From: Streptomyces olivochromogenes
GTDB lineage: Bacteria > Actinomycetota > Actinomycetes > Streptomycetales > Streptomycetaceae
NCBI RefSeq assembly: GCF_001514115.1
Contig: NZ_KQ948456.1
Location: 405,043 to 469,042, forward strand
Reading direction: 5' to 3'
Length of the DNA: 64,000 nt
The notes below the pieces were generated by a model. The model worked only from the letters and a program-made list of their open reading frames with translations. It made no database searches and was not told where the DNA came from. This document shows positions 7,483 through 15,968 of the stretch, piece by piece. Position 1 is the stretch's first letter; every line of letters begins with the position of its first letter. Made by a program: the position numbers and the translations under genes.

Positions 7483-7716
7483 TTATCGCCGCTCCCCCAG
7501 CCCCGCAGCCGCCTCCCGCAAAGCCTCCAGCACCCGCCCCACCGCCGCGCCCTCCTCCGCCCCGCGCCGCACCGCCGCCACCACATGGCGGTGCGGGCGG
7601 TCACCGGCGAGTTCACGCATCACGACGCCCGCGCCGAGCAGCTCGTACGCCTCCGCCGCCTCGGCCTCGCGCCCCGCGAACGGGTGACCGCCGCCGACGC
7701 GATCACCCAGCGCCAC
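7483..7716 (-). pseudogene. LysR-type regulator, C-terminal remnant
   Basis: The frame reads HPFAGREAEAAEAYELLGAG, then a segment like the end of a LysR effector domain (DRPHRHVVAAVRRG, VGRVLEALREAA). About 75 residues remain; no DNA-binding N-terminus exists here. It joins the EamA remnant out of frame at roughly 7675-7700, so both appear to be the two ends of one deletion. Confidence 0.6.
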
Positions 7717-7865
7717 AGCGCCTGCTGCACCGGCGGCACGCTGTCGTGCAGCGCGCGCGAGACGACGAAGCTGCCGGACCAGACCACGGTGGCGACCCCT
7801 GCCAGGACGATCCCGAGCTCCGCGGCGCCGTGCGTGCGTGTGCGTGTCCGGTCCAGGACTGCCAC
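7620..7865 (-). pseudogene. EamA (DMT) transporter, N-terminal remnant
   Basis: Begins at ATG 7865 and encodes the first membrane segment and start of the second of an EamA permease (IVLAGVATVVWSGSFVVSRA, then VPPVQQALWRWVIASA). After about residue 58 it changes into arginine-rich nonsense sequence, which is LysR-remnant DNA read in another frame. An intact EamA gene lies immediately upstream at 7925-8881. Confidence 0.65.
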
Positions 7866-7924
7866 GTATGTCCCTTGCCTTTCGGTGGTCGGGGCCGACC
7901 GGGGACCGCGTCCCCGGAGCCCGA

Positions 7925-8881
7925 CTACCGTCGCAAGGCGGGAATCGTCACGTCCATCGAATCTTTTCGACCATTTCTTTCAGAAGGACTGAACGATCCA
8001 GCGGGAGCCGGGCGCCCGCCACGCGGCCCGACCTGGCCGAACACCGTCGCCCCGAACGCCAGCACCATCCCCGCCACCTGCACCGGCGTCAGCGACTGCC
8101 CCAGTGCCGCCCAGCCGATGACGGCCGCCGTCAGCGGCGACAGCGGGCCGAGGAAGGTGACCTGGGTGGCGCTGAGCCGGCCGATGCCCCGGAACCAGAG
8201 CCAGTACGCCACCGCCGTGTTCGCCAACGCGAGGTAGAGGTATCCACCGACCGCCCGGCCGTCCAGCGCGGGCGGCGCGCCCTCGACCAGGAGGGCGACC
8301 GGAACGATCAGCAGCCCGCCCGCCGTCAACTGCCAGGCGGTGAGCGCCAACGGACCGACCCCGTCCGGCCGGCCCCACCGCTTGGTGAGCACCGTGCCGG
8401 TGGACATCGACGCGGTCGCGGTGAGCGCCGCGAGGACCCCCACCGCGTCCAGCGCGCCCGCCGCCTTCAGCACGACGAGGCTGACACCGAGGGCCGCGGC
8501 GATACCGGTGAGCAGCGTCCGCAGGGTCGGGCGGTCACCGAGCAGCAGCGCCGCGAGGCCCGCGACGAACAGCGGCCCGACCGAGCCGACGACCGCCGCC
8601 ATGCCGCCGGGCAGCCGGTACGCGGAGAGGAACAGCAGCGGAAAGAAGGCGCCGATGTTCAGCGCGCCCAGCACCGCCGCCTTCCCCCACCAGGCGCCGC
8701 GCGGCAGCACCCGGGCCAGCGCGAGGAGCAACAGCCCGGCGGGCAGGGCTCGCATCACCCCGGTGAACAGGGGGCGGTCGGCGGGGAGGAACTCCGTGGC
8801 GACGGCGTAGGTGCTGCCCCAGGAGATGGGGGCCAGTGCGGTCAGGGCTATGAGGGCGGGACGGTTCACGTTCGCGGCCAT
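7925..8881 (-). CDS. EamA/DMT-family transporter
   Basis: About 318 residues from ATG 8881 (a TTG at 8899 is an alternative). Roughly ten hydrophobic segments in two repeats, with features such as APISWGSTYAVATEFLP in helix 1 and ANTAVAYWLWFRGIGRL in the second half, identify the drug/metabolite transporter fold. It sits in the cytoplasmic membrane and probably exports a small metabolite. The last 30 residues (GRPAPAGSFSPSERNGRK...) are polar. It is divergent from a MarR gene with operator-like repeats between them, so MarR control is likely. Confidence 0.85.
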   Translation of the reverse strand: MAANVNRPALIALTALAPISWGSTYAVATEFLPADRPLFTGVMRALPAGLLLLALARVLPRGAWWGKAAVLGALNIGAFFPLLFLSAYRLPGGMAAVVGSVGPLFVAGLAALLLGDRPTLRTLLTGIAAALGVSLVVLKAAGALDAVGVLAALTATASMSTGTVLTKRWGRPDGVGPLALTAWQLTAGGLLIVPVALLVEGAPPALDGRAVGGYLYLALANTAVAYWLWFRGIGRLSATQVTFLGPLSPLTAAVIGWAALGQSLTPVQVAGMVLAFGATVFGQVGPRGGRPAPAGSFSPSERNGRKDSMDVTIPALRR

Positions 8882-9051
8882 GGGGGCACCCGATTCCAAA
8901 GTAGGTCAATGGAAAGTAGCTTAGCTGTAAGCCACTTCCAGTCAAGCTACTTCTCATTGAACAACTCGCCTCCAAGCAACTCCCTCGCCAGCTACTTCCT
9001 CGTCAGCTACTTTCTTGCAGGCAATCGACCCCTCGGCAGATACTCGCCCCC
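8882..9051. promoter_or_regulatory. EamA/MarR divergent promoter with repeated AGCTACTT elements
   Basis: An imperfect inverted repeat (AAGTAGCTTA at 8914-8923, GCTG, TAAGCCACTT at 8928-8937) lies near the EamA start. The half-site AGCTACTT recurs at 8945-8952, 8990-8997 and 9005-9012. The palindrome is of the size bound by MarR dimers. The region is clearly AT-richer than its surroundings. Confidence 0.65.
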
Positions 9052-9549
9052 ATGAAGACGCCCCAGGACCCCGTCGACGCGATCATCGAGCAGTGGGCCA
9101 CCGTCCGGCCGGACCTCGACACCGCCGCGATGGAGGTCTTCGGCCGCGTCTTCCGGCTCGCCCGCACGATGGGCGACCGAATGGAGAAGGCGTACGCGCC
9201 CTACGGGATCTCGCGCGGGGAGTTCGACGTGCTCGCGACCCTGCGTCGCTCGGACGACCCGTACACCCTCTCGCCCCGGCAGCTCTCGGCGACGCTCATG
9301 CTCACCACCGGCGGAATGACCGGGCGCCTGGACAAGCTGGAACGCGCGGGGCTGCTACGGCGCTCCCCCGACCCGCACGACCGGCGCGGACTCCAGGTGA
9401 CGCTCACGGACAAGGGGCTGCGGCTCATCGACGAGGCCGTCGGCGCGGGGCTCGCCGTCCAGACGGAGGCCCTGGCCCACCTCGACGAGGAACGGGCCGG
9501 TCAACTGGCCGCCCTGTTGCGCGAGTTGCTGATGGGCACCGGCGCCTAG
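9052..9549 (+). CDS. MarR-family transcriptional regulator
   Basis: 165 residues with the MarR winged helix: GISRGEFDVLATL, the recognition region LSATLMLTTGGMTGRLDKLERAGLLRR (split here as one helix-turn-helix) and the wing DPHDRRGLQVTLTDKG. Such dimers usually repress a divergent transporter and release DNA on ligand binding. Here the partner is the EamA gene, and the intergenic repeats are plausible sites. The ATG start is the first in frame after the intergenic region. Ligand unknown. Confidence 0.9.
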   Translation: MKTPQDPVDAIIEQWATVRPDLDTAAMEVFGRVFRLARTMGDRMEKAYAPYGISRGEFDVLATLRRSDDPYTLSPRQLSATLMLTTGGMTGRLDKLERAGLLRRSPDPHDRRGLQVTLTDKGLRLIDEAVGAGLAVQTEALAHLDEERAGQLAALLRELLMGTGA

Positions 9550-9587
9550 GGTCTCGGCCGGGCGGGCCGAGCCTGGCCCTGAGGGCC

Positions 9588-10091
9588 TCAGCCCGCCATG
9601 GCGACCCGGCTCGACCTGACACGTATCACGGCGAGCCTGCCCAGGACCTGAGCCAGTGCCATCAGCAGCAGCGCGGCGGTCCAGGCGGCGGCACCGGTGA
9701 TCAGGTTGTCCTGGCTGAACCGCGCCAGGCTCCCGGAACCGCCATGAGTGGACCAGTACTCGAATCCGGCGCGCGAGGCCATGCCGACGATCCACAGGAG
9801 CGCGGCGAGTGCCCCGGCGCGGGCGAACGCGATCCCGTCCGAGGCGCGGCTCAGCCGGGTGGCCGCGCCGCAGGCGACGCCCAGCACCGCGCCGGCGACG
9901 ACACCGGCGATGTCGAGTCCGAGGTCGTGCCCCTGGGTCGGGAAGGACTTGAGGTAGTAGGCGGCCGCGGCGGCGACGGCCACGAGCGGCAGCAGCGTGT
10001 TGTGCAGCGTCTGCCGGACTCCTCGGATCTGCGGGATCACGAGGAGGATGAGGGACGCGGAGATCACGTAATCGGTCGTCGTCATGCCCAT
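9588..10091 (-). CDS. Integral membrane protein of unknown function
   Basis: 167 residues from ATG 10091 (ATG 10085 and an upstream TTG 10160 are alternatives). Five or so hydrophobic segments are visible: YVISASLILLVIPQI, LLPLVAVAAAAAYYL, IAGVVAGAVLGVACGAA, ALAALLWIVGMA and AAAWTAALLLMALAQVL. I do not recognise a family with confidence; DUF1453-like proteins have a similar layout. It stands alone, and its upstream neighbour on the same strand is a DUF4279-like gene ending 179 bases away. A perfect hairpin sits directly upstream of the start. Confidence 0.65.
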   Translation of the reverse strand: MGMTTTDYVISASLILLVIPQIRGVRQTLHNTLLPLVAVAAAAAYYLKSFPTQGHDLGLDIAGVVAGAVLGVACGAATRLSRASDGIAFARAGALAALLWIVGMASRAGFEYWSTHGGSGSLARFSQDNLITGAAAWTAALLLMALAQVLGRLAVIRVRSSRVAMAG

Positions 10092-10118
10092 GAGCTTGCG
10101 CTTCACGACGCGGAACCA

Positions 10119-10143
10119 CCTCGGCTCCAGGGTGGAGCCGAGG
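10119..10143. terminator. Perfect 11-bp hairpin upstream of the membrane-protein gene
   Basis: CCTCGGCTCCA (10119-10129), loop GGG, TGGAGCCGAGG (10133-10143). No T-run follows on the minus strand. It could end transcription from the DUF4279 gene or act as a leader structure for the gene starting at 10091. Confidence 0.5.
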
Positions 10144-10270
10144 GTGGGTTTCCGCCTCAACCCACGGGTTGAGATCCAGGCATGTGCCGCCGCCCAGGCC
10201 GTCCTCGGCGTCGGGCGGCTCGACCCGAAAGCCCAGACATCGACCAGTGGCGGCAGAACCTGACGAAGCG

Positions 10271-10720
10271 CTACTGGCCGGGGTCGCCGTCGCCCCGCTG
10301 GGCGTCGCAGTCGTAGTACACGTACTGATCGATGTCCAGCGACGCCCCGGCCTCGGCCAGCCAGGCCAGCAGGGCCGCGCCCAGGAAGATGCCCTTCTGC
10401 AGCGGGTCCTCGGGATCGGTGAGCTCCTGGACGACCACCAGGGAGACGTCGGCGTCTCCGGAGCCGGCCAGCCGTCCCAGGGCCGCGGCGAACTCCGGCC
10501 CCCAGCCGAGGACCACCGGTTCGAGATCCTCAGGCCGCCCGGGCCCGCCCGCGGCCGAGACGTGCCGGATCCAGGTCGCATGCGCGCGCGGCGGCGACTG
10601 GGGGCGCCTGCGGCTGCCGATCGCGGTCGCCTCGTCGGGCCCGGTCCCCAGCCGCACGGAGATCTCCTCCGGTTGCAGGGACTCGCTGACCACTCTCAGG
10701 TACATCCGGAACGCACTCAC
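10271..10720 (-). CDS. DUF4279-like protein
   Basis: 149 residues, GTG start. The beginning (FRMYLRVVSESLQPEEISVRLG) and the end (SLVVVQELTDPEDPLQKGIFLGAALLAWLAEAGASLDIDQYVYYD) resemble DUF4279 proteins, small cytoplasmic alpha/beta proteins of unknown role that are frequent near polymorphic-toxin immunity genes. Its GTG overlaps the stop of a 41-codon reading frame immediately upstream. No function can be assigned from sequence. Confidence 0.6.
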   Translation of the reverse strand: MSAFRMYLRVVSESLQPEEISVRLGTGPDEATAIGSRRRPQSPPRAHATWIRHVSAAGGPGRPEDLEPVVLGWGPEFAAALGRLAGSGDADVSLVVVQELTDPEDPLQKGIFLGAALLAWLAEAGASLDIDQYVYYDCDAQRGDGDPGQ

Positions 10721-10842
10721 GGCCGGTACCTGTAATTCGTCGGAACCACCGTCTTCCCGTCCTTGCTCACGAGGACGACCCCGCCCTCGCCGTCACGCAT
10801 CGTGTCGAACGCGTGGTCGCAATCACCGTAAACCGTTACCAT
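10717..10842 (-). CDS. Possible small protein, 41 residues, coupled to the DUF4279 gene
   Basis: ATG at 10842, TGA at 10717-10719 overlapping the next GTG as GTGA, the usual arrangement of coupled genes here. The product begins MVTVYGDCDHAFDTMRDG and ends TNYRYRP. It has no membrane segment. The ribosome binding site is weak. Coding is supported by the overlap and ordinary amino-acid composition, not by homology. It could be the C-terminal remnant of a larger gene. Confidence 0.4.
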   Translation of the reverse strand: MVTVYGDCDHAFDTMRDGEGGVVLVSKDGKTVVPTNYRYRP

Positions 10843-10959
10843 CGGTCATGTTCAACTCAACGTCGCACACGGTGACATACCGCACCGGACGCGGTGTCGA
10901 GATGCCGGCACTTCCACGAAGCGGCGGTCACCCTCGCGTCATTCCCGCTCCGGGCAGGA

Positions 10960-12465
10960 TCAGTTCGAAGACGGATCCCCGCCCAGCGCCGCCGCCAACG
11001 CCCGCTCGACGGTCGCCGCGTCGGGGGATTCGGCGGCCCAGGCCACGTATCCGTCGGGCCGCACCAGCAGGGTCGTACGCCGGCCACTCGCCCAACTCTC
11101 CACCGCGAGACGGTCCTTGCGACCCTTGAGGTCGTCCAGGCCGTACGCCCGGACGGCCGCCGCCGGTGCGACGAGGACGAACCGGCCGCCACGCAGGGCC
11201 TCGTAGAGGCGGCCGTCCTTCAGCGCGACATCAGGGACCCGGGTGCCGACGAGGGCGTGAGAGCCGCGCGGGGCCCGGTAGGCGAAGCCGATGCCGGTGA
11301 TCTGGCCCGCCGCCTTGCGGCCCACGGGGCCGACGCCGTTGAGGACCGCGATGAACGCGGAGCGCAGCGCCAGCGTCCAGGGGTGCTTGGCCATCGCGAG
11401 CCGGACGATCCCGCCGCTGCTGCGCAGCACCGCCTTGCCGACGGGGTGACGCTCGGCCTGGTAGGTGTCCAACAAGCCCGTGTCCGCATGGCCGTTGACG
11501 ACCAGCGCGAGCTTCCAGCTGAGGTTCGCCGCGTCCTGGAGGCCGGTGTTCATGCCCTGCCCGCCGGCCGGGGCGTGGACATGGGCGGCGTCACCGGCGA
11601 GGAAGACCCGCCCGACCCGGTACGCGGGCGCCTGGCGCTCGTCGCTGTGGAAGCGGGACATCCAGCGGGCGTCGTGCATGCCGTAGTCACGGCCGAGGGA
11701 GAACCGGACGATCTCCTTGACCTCGTCGAGTTCGAGCGGCGCGCTGTCGGGGACGTCGCGGCCGCGGTGCCAGCCGATCACGCGGTAGTAGCCGTCGCCG
11801 AAGGGGATCATGAAGGCGAAGGCGTCGCCGACGGCGTTGGCGGTGAGGATCGACTCCGGCTCCTCGGCGAGCAGGACGTCGGCGAGGACGACGGACCGGA
11901 TGACCGACTTCCCGGGGAACGGCAGCCCCACCGCCTCACGCACCGCGCTGCGCATCCCGTCCGCCCCGACGACGTACGCGGCCGCCAGCTCCCCCGCCTC
12001 CCCGTCCGCACCCCGGACTTCGAGCGTGACGCCCGCCGCGTCCTGGCGCAGGCCGGTCACCTCGGTCTCGTACGCGAACCGCACCCCGGCCCCGACCGCC
12101 CGCCGCTCCAACGCCCGCTCCACCTCGTACTGCGGGATCACGAGCAGGTGGTTGAAGCGGGAGGGGAGCGTATCGAGGGCGACGGAGAGCCGGTCGAAGA
12201 GGCGCACGCGGTCGACGGTCCGGCCGCGACTCTCCAGCTCGTCGGCGAGACCGCGGGCGTCGAGCTGCTCCAGGGTGCGGGCGTGCAGGACGAAGGCACG
12301 GGAGAGGTTGCTGATCCCGTGCGGGCGCTTCTCGACGAGGGTGACGGGGACACCGGCGGCGGCGAGGTCCCCGGCCAGCAGAAGGCCGGTGGGGCCGGCG
12401 CCGACGACGATCACGTTCCGGGGCGCGGTGGTGCCGTTCACCTTGCCGTTCGTCTTGTCGTTCAT
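10960..12465 (-). CDS. FAD-dependent aromatic monooxygenase (group A)
   Basis: 501 residues from ATG 12465 with GGAGG upstream. Motifs of the PHBH-type hydroxylases are present: VIVVGAGPTGLLLAGDLAAAG near the N-terminus, the middle GADGMRSAVREAVGL, and GDAAHVHAPAGGQGMNTGLQDA, followed by a thioredoxin-like C-terminal domain. It probably uses NAD(P)H and O2 to hydroxylate an aromatic or polyketide substrate; rifampicin-type monooxygenases are relatives. It is divergent from a TetR gene with shared palindromes, so it is probably induced by its substrate or a drug. Confidence 0.88.
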   Translation of the reverse strand: MNDKTNGKVNGTTAPRNVIVVGAGPTGLLLAGDLAAAGVPVTLVEKRPHGISNLSRAFVLHARTLEQLDARGLADELESRGRTVDRVRLFDRLSVALDTLPSRFNHLLVIPQYEVERALERRAVGAGVRFAYETEVTGLRQDAAGVTLEVRGADGEAGELAAAYVVGADGMRSAVREAVGLPFPGKSVIRSVVLADVLLAEEPESILTANAVGDAFAFMIPFGDGYYRVIGWHRGRDVPDSAPLELDEVKEIVRFSLGRDYGMHDARWMSRFHSDERQAPAYRVGRVFLAGDAAHVHAPAGGQGMNTGLQDAANLSWKLALVVNGHADTGLLDTYQAERHPVGKAVLRSSGGIVRLAMAKHPWTLALRSAFIAVLNGVGPVGRKAAGQITGIGFAYRAPRGSHALVGTRVPDVALKDGRLYEALRGGRFVLVAPAAAVRAYGLDDLKGRKDRLAVESWASGRRTTLLVRPDGYVAWAAESPDAATVERALAAALGGDPSSN

Positions 12466-12480
12466 GGCAGCCTCCTGATG

Positions 12481-12578
12481 CCAACGCCCGTTGGTCGACA
12501 TTTGTTGGCCAACGCTTGTTTACCAACATAGAGAGCCCGCTCTGGACTGTCAACAACTGTTGGCCTACGATTGTTGGC
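12481..12578. promoter_or_regulatory. TetR operator cluster between monooxygenase and regulator
   Basis: Several related palindromes: CCAACGCCCGTTGG (12481-12494), GTTGGCCAAC (12504-12513), then TTGTTTACCAAC, and CAACAACTGTTGG near 12551-12563, with TTGTTGGC just before the regulator start. The repeated element is roughly CCAACnnnnGTTGG. AT-rich spacing agrees with overlapping divergent promoters repressed by the TetR protein. Confidence 0.7.
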
Positions 12579-13172
12579 ATGTCTGCCAAGGAATTCCCCG
12601 CACCCGCCGCGGCCCCCGCGGCCCGCCGCTCGGACACCACCCGCACCGCGATCCTCACCGCCGCGCGCGAACGCTTCGCCGCCGACGGCTACGAGCGCGC
12701 CACGATCCGCTCGATCGCCAAGGACGCGCGGATCGATCCGTCGATGGTGATGCGGTACTACGGCTCGAAGGAGGGACTGTTCGCCGCGGTCCTCGACGTC
12801 GACCTGCGACTGCCGGACCCGGACGGGCTGGACCCGCACGAGGTGGGCCGCACCCTGGTGGGCCACTTCCTCGACCTCTGGGAGGAGAACGAGGTCCTCA
12901 CCGTGCTGCTCCGGGTCGGCGTGACCAATCCGGACGGCGCCGCGCGCATGCAGGCCATCTTCCGGGACCAGCTCATGCCGGTCGCGCTGCGCGTGTGCCC
13001 CGACCCGGAGCAGGCACCGGCCCGGGCCGCGCTGACCTCCTCACAGGTGCTGGGCATGGCGATGGCCCGCTACGTCCTGCGATTCCCGCCCGCCGTCGCG
13101 CTGCCCCGCGAGGAGGTCGTGGCGTGGCTGGCGCCGACGGTGCAGCGGTATCTCACGGCGCCGCATCCGTGA
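12579..13172 (+). CDS. TetR-family transcriptional regulator
   Basis: 197 residues from ATG 12579. N-terminal helix-turn-helix: TRTAILTAARERFAADGYER, then ATIRSIAKDARIDPSMVMRY, followed by GSKEGLF, as is standard for TetR. The C-terminal ligand-binding part is helical and resembles the TetR_C_17-like domains. The longer reading frame upstream would start inside the operator region, so 12579 is preferred. It probably represses itself and the divergent FAD monooxygenase. A strong terminator follows. Confidence 0.9.
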   Translation: MSAKEFPAPAAAPAARRSDTTRTAILTAARERFAADGYERATIRSIAKDARIDPSMVMRYYGSKEGLFAAVLDVDLRLPDPDGLDPHEVGRTLVGHFLDLWEENEVLTVLLRVGVTNPDGAARMQAIFRDQLMPVALRVCPDPEQAPARAALTSSQVLGMAMARYVLRFPPAVALPREEVVAWLAPTVQRYLTAPHP

Positions 13173-13183
13173 CGGGCCCCGAA

Positions 13184-13284
13184 GAGACTCCCCCGAGAAC
13201 GCGTCGGGGGACTCCGAAAATCGGGGGACTGCGAAAACACGTCGAGGGAGTCCCCGCACCCGGTGGGTGCGCGGACTCCCTCGA
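13184..13284. terminator. Bidirectional terminator cluster
   Basis: Two hairpins. The first pairs ACTCCCCCGA with TCGGGGGACT around 13186-13213. The second has a perfect 12-bp stem (TCGAGGGAGTCC at 13242-13253 with GGACTCCCTCGA at 13273-13284) enclosing an inner 6-bp stem (GCACCC/GGGTGC). They separate the convergent TetR and small membrane-protein genes. Confidence 0.85.
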
Positions 13285-13339
13285 TCGAGAAGGATTCAGG
13301 CCTCGGCGCGCGGCCGGGGCTCCAGGAAGCGAGCCGGAA

Positions 13340-13579
13340 TCAGGTCCGCTTCGGCTGCTTGTCGGACTTGTCCAGGACCATCACGAGGCCCGCGATGACC
13401 AGGAACAGGACGATCGGCGTCACGACGTAGAGGCCGAGCGTTTCGATCACGCTCAGGCCCTTGCCGGGGTCGTCACCGTCGTCGCGGGTCAGCGCGAGCG
13501 CGGGGGACGACATGAGCAGCATCATCAGCGTCGTACCGGAAGCCAGGGCGCCGGCGCGCAGGGCGTTCTTCTTGTCCAC
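13340..13579 (-). CDS. Small membrane protein with two hydrophobic segments
   Basis: 79 residues from GTG 13579. The first hydrophobic stretch (ALASGTTLMMLLMSSPALA) looks like a signal peptide or anchor ending in an AxA-type site. It is followed by an acidic patch (TRDDGDDPGKG), a second membrane segment (YVVTPIVLFLVIAGLVMVL) and a basic tail (DKSDKQPKRT). The layout, signal peptide, short outside loop, one membrane helix and charged inside tail, is common in small conserved actinobacterial proteins of unknown role. No good ribosome binding site is visible, which leaves the start uncertain. Confidence 0.7.
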   Translation of the reverse strand: MDKKNALRAGALASGTTLMMLLMSSPALALTRDDGDDPGKGLSVIETLGLYVVTPIVLFLVIAGLVMVLDKSDKQPKRT

Positions 13580-13715
13580 GGTGCAAACGTAGCGAACACC
13601 TGAATGAGTCGCGCGCCCGGGGTGCCGTACGGAGGCCGCACCCCCGCCCGGACGCCCGCTCACCTGCCCCGGTCACGCCCGCTCACCCGCACTCACCCGC
13701 CCCGGTCAGGCCCGC

Positions 13716-15968
13716 TCACCCGCCTCCGTCACGCCCGCGCACACTCCCACCATCACGCCCACGCGCACTCCCGCCGTCACCCTGGTCATCGCTCCCCTGG
13801 TCATCGCTCGCGCGGCCATCGCGTCCGCGGCCATCGCGTCCGCCGCGATCCCCGGACCGTCCCCGCAGCACGTCGATCAGCGCGTACAGCCGGGGCGAGG
13901 CCGCCAGCTCCTCCAGGGTCACCGGGCGGCCTTCCGCGTCGGCGATGGGCAGCCGCCAGTTCGGGTACTGGTCCCACGTGCCCGGCAGGTTCTGCGGTCG
14001 CCGGTCCCCGACCGTGTCCGGGAGCCACACGCCGATCATGCGGGCCGGGGTGCGCAGCAGGAAGCGGTGCACGGCCTGGATCTCGGCCTCCTCCGACACC
14101 GCCGAACCCGCGTCGCCCGCCCCGTGCAGCAGTCCGAGGCGGGCGAGCAGCGCCAGCCACTCCCCCGTGTCCGCCGTGGCCGCGGTCCGCTCGTCCTCCA
14201 GTGAGCCCGTGAGCAGGCCGAGCCGGTCGCGGAGTTCGACGTGGTCGCCGGTGAGCCGGGAGGCGGTGGGCGGCAGGTCGTGGGTGGTGGCGGTGGCCAG
14301 GCAGTCGGGGCGCCAGCGCTCGGGGGGCAGGGGCTTCCCGTCGCCGTCCCAGTCGCGTTCGAACCACAGCACCGAGGTGCCGAGCACCCCGCGCTCGTGC
14401 AGCGTCTCGCGTACACCGGGCTCGACGGTGCCGAGGTCCTCGCCGATCACCAGGGCCCCGGCCCGCGAGGCCTCCAGGGTCAGGATCGCGAGCATCGCCT
14501 CGGCGTCGTAGCGGACGTACGTGCCCTCGGTGGGCGGCTGTCCCTGCGGCACCCACCAGAGCCGGAACAGGCCCATCACATGGTCGATGCGCAGGGCGCC
14601 CGCGTGCCGGAGGAGGGCGCGCAGAAGGCGGCGGTACGGGGCGTAGCCCGAGGCGGCGAGGCGGTCCGGGCGCCAGGGCGGCAGGCCCCAGTCCTGGCCG
14701 CGTGCGTTGAAGGCGTCCGGGGGCGCGCCGACGGACATGCCCGCCGCGAAGTACTCCTGTTGCGCCCAGGCGTCGGCTCCGCCGGGATGCACTCCGACCG
14801 CGAGGTCGTGCACGAGGCCCACCGCCATCCCGGCGTCGCGCGCGGAGCGCTGGGCGGTGGCGAGTTGGGCGTCGGTGAGCCAGGCGAGGCGGCTGTGGAA
14901 GTCGACGCGGTCCATCAACTCGCCGCGGGCGCGGGTGGTTTCGGGTGAGCGCGGGTCGCGCAGGCCCACCGGCCACCGCTGCCACTCGGGGCCGTACGCC
15001 TCGGCGAGCGCGTACCAGGTGGCGTGGTCCTCCAGCGCCTCGCCCTCCTCGGCGAGGAAGTCGACGTAGGCGGCGCGTCGGCCGGGCCCGAGCGGCACTT
15101 GACACACCAGTTCCAGCGCTTCGCGCTTGAGCTCCCACACGGCGTCGCGGTCGATCAACGCGCCCTTGTCGAGCACGGATGCGCGCAGTCGCTCGGCGCG
15201 CTCCAGCAGCACCCCGACCCGGCCCGGGTCGTCGACGTAGGCGAACTCGGGGATGTCCTCGACGCGCAGATGGACCGGGTCGGGGAAGCGGCGGGAGGAG
15301 GGCCGGTACGGGGAGGGGTCGGTGGGGGTGCCGGGTACGGCCGCGTGCAGGGGGTTGACCTGCACGAATCCCGCACCGAGCGCCCGGCCGGCCCAGGCGG
15401 TGAGTTCGGCGAGGTCGCCGAGGTCCCCCATGCCCCAGGAGCGCCGGGAGAGGAGGGAGTACAGCTGGACGAGGAGTCCGTACGTGCGTCCGGGCGGCGC
15501 GGGCAGCCGGGCGGGGGCGGCGACGAGGTGGGCCTCGGCGGTGCGGCCGTCGGGCGCGGTGGCGTGCAGGGTGTGGACGCCGGGCGGGAGGTGCTCGGCG
15601 GCGGCGCGGGTCTCGCCCTGTTCGGTGGTGATGCGCAGCCGGGTGCCGGTCGGCAGTCCGGCGAGCGCGGCGGGCGGGCTGCCGCCCCAGCACACCACCG
15701 TGGGCGGCAGCAGCCGCTCCCGTGTCTCGGCCTCCCGGGCGGCGAGGGCCGCGCGGACGGCGTCCGGGGTGCTCGCGTCGACGCCGAGCGCCGCCAGGGC
15801 CGCGAGCACCGCGGTGTCCGTGGCCGCGACCGTACGGTCCGGGGAGGGGCTGTAGGAGGTGGCGACGCCGTGCAGTGCGGCGAGCCGCGCCAGCGGTGCG
15901 TGCGGGTCGGGAGGGCCGGCCAGCGAGGAACCGGCGGGCGAGGGGTCCGCGGGCGGGCGAGGCGCCAT
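13716..15968 (-). CDS. malQ: 4-alpha-glucanotransferase (amylomaltase, GH77)
   Basis: 750 residues. Family GH77 features: YGLLVQLYSLLSRRSWGMGD near the start of the barrel, FVQVNPLHA, ALRIDHVMGLFRLWW with the catalytic aspartate, LVIGEDLGTV with the acid/base glutamate, and TTHDLPPTASRLTGD. The enzyme transfers glucan segments between maltooligosaccharides in the cytoplasm. The first 150 residues form the usual actinobacterial N-terminal extension. The last 45 residues are a low-complexity tail (GRDGRGRDGRASDDQGSDDQ and similar) not seen in typical MalQ. The ATG follows directly after the stop of a small gene (TAGATG), implying coupled translation. Confidence 0.93.
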   Translation of the reverse strand: MAPRPPADPSPAGSSLAGPPDPHAPLARLAALHGVATSYSPSPDRTVAATDTAVLAALAALGVDASTPDAVRAALAAREAETRERLLPPTVVCWGGSPPAALAGLPTGTRLRITTEQGETRAAAEHLPPGVHTLHATAPDGRTAEAHLVAAPARLPAPPGRTYGLLVQLYSLLSRRSWGMGDLGDLAELTAWAGRALGAGFVQVNPLHAAVPGTPTDPSPYRPSSRRFPDPVHLRVEDIPEFAYVDDPGRVGVLLERAERLRASVLDKGALIDRDAVWELKREALELVCQVPLGPGRRAAYVDFLAEEGEALEDHATWYALAEAYGPEWQRWPVGLRDPRSPETTRARGELMDRVDFHSRLAWLTDAQLATAQRSARDAGMAVGLVHDLAVGVHPGGADAWAQQEYFAAGMSVGAPPDAFNARGQDWGLPPWRPDRLAASGYAPYRRLLRALLRHAGALRIDHVMGLFRLWWVPQGQPPTEGTYVRYDAEAMLAILTLEASRAGALVIGEDLGTVEPGVRETLHERGVLGTSVLWFERDWDGDGKPLPPERWRPDCLATATTHDLPPTASRLTGDHVELRDRLGLLTGSLEDERTAATADTGEWLALLARLGLLHGAGDAGSAVSEEAEIQAVHRFLLRTPARMIGVWLPDTVGDRRPQNLPGTWDQYPNWRLPIADAEGRPVTLEELAASPRLYALIDVLRGRSGDRGGRDGRGRDGRASDDQGSDDQGDGGSARGRDGGSVRGRDGGG

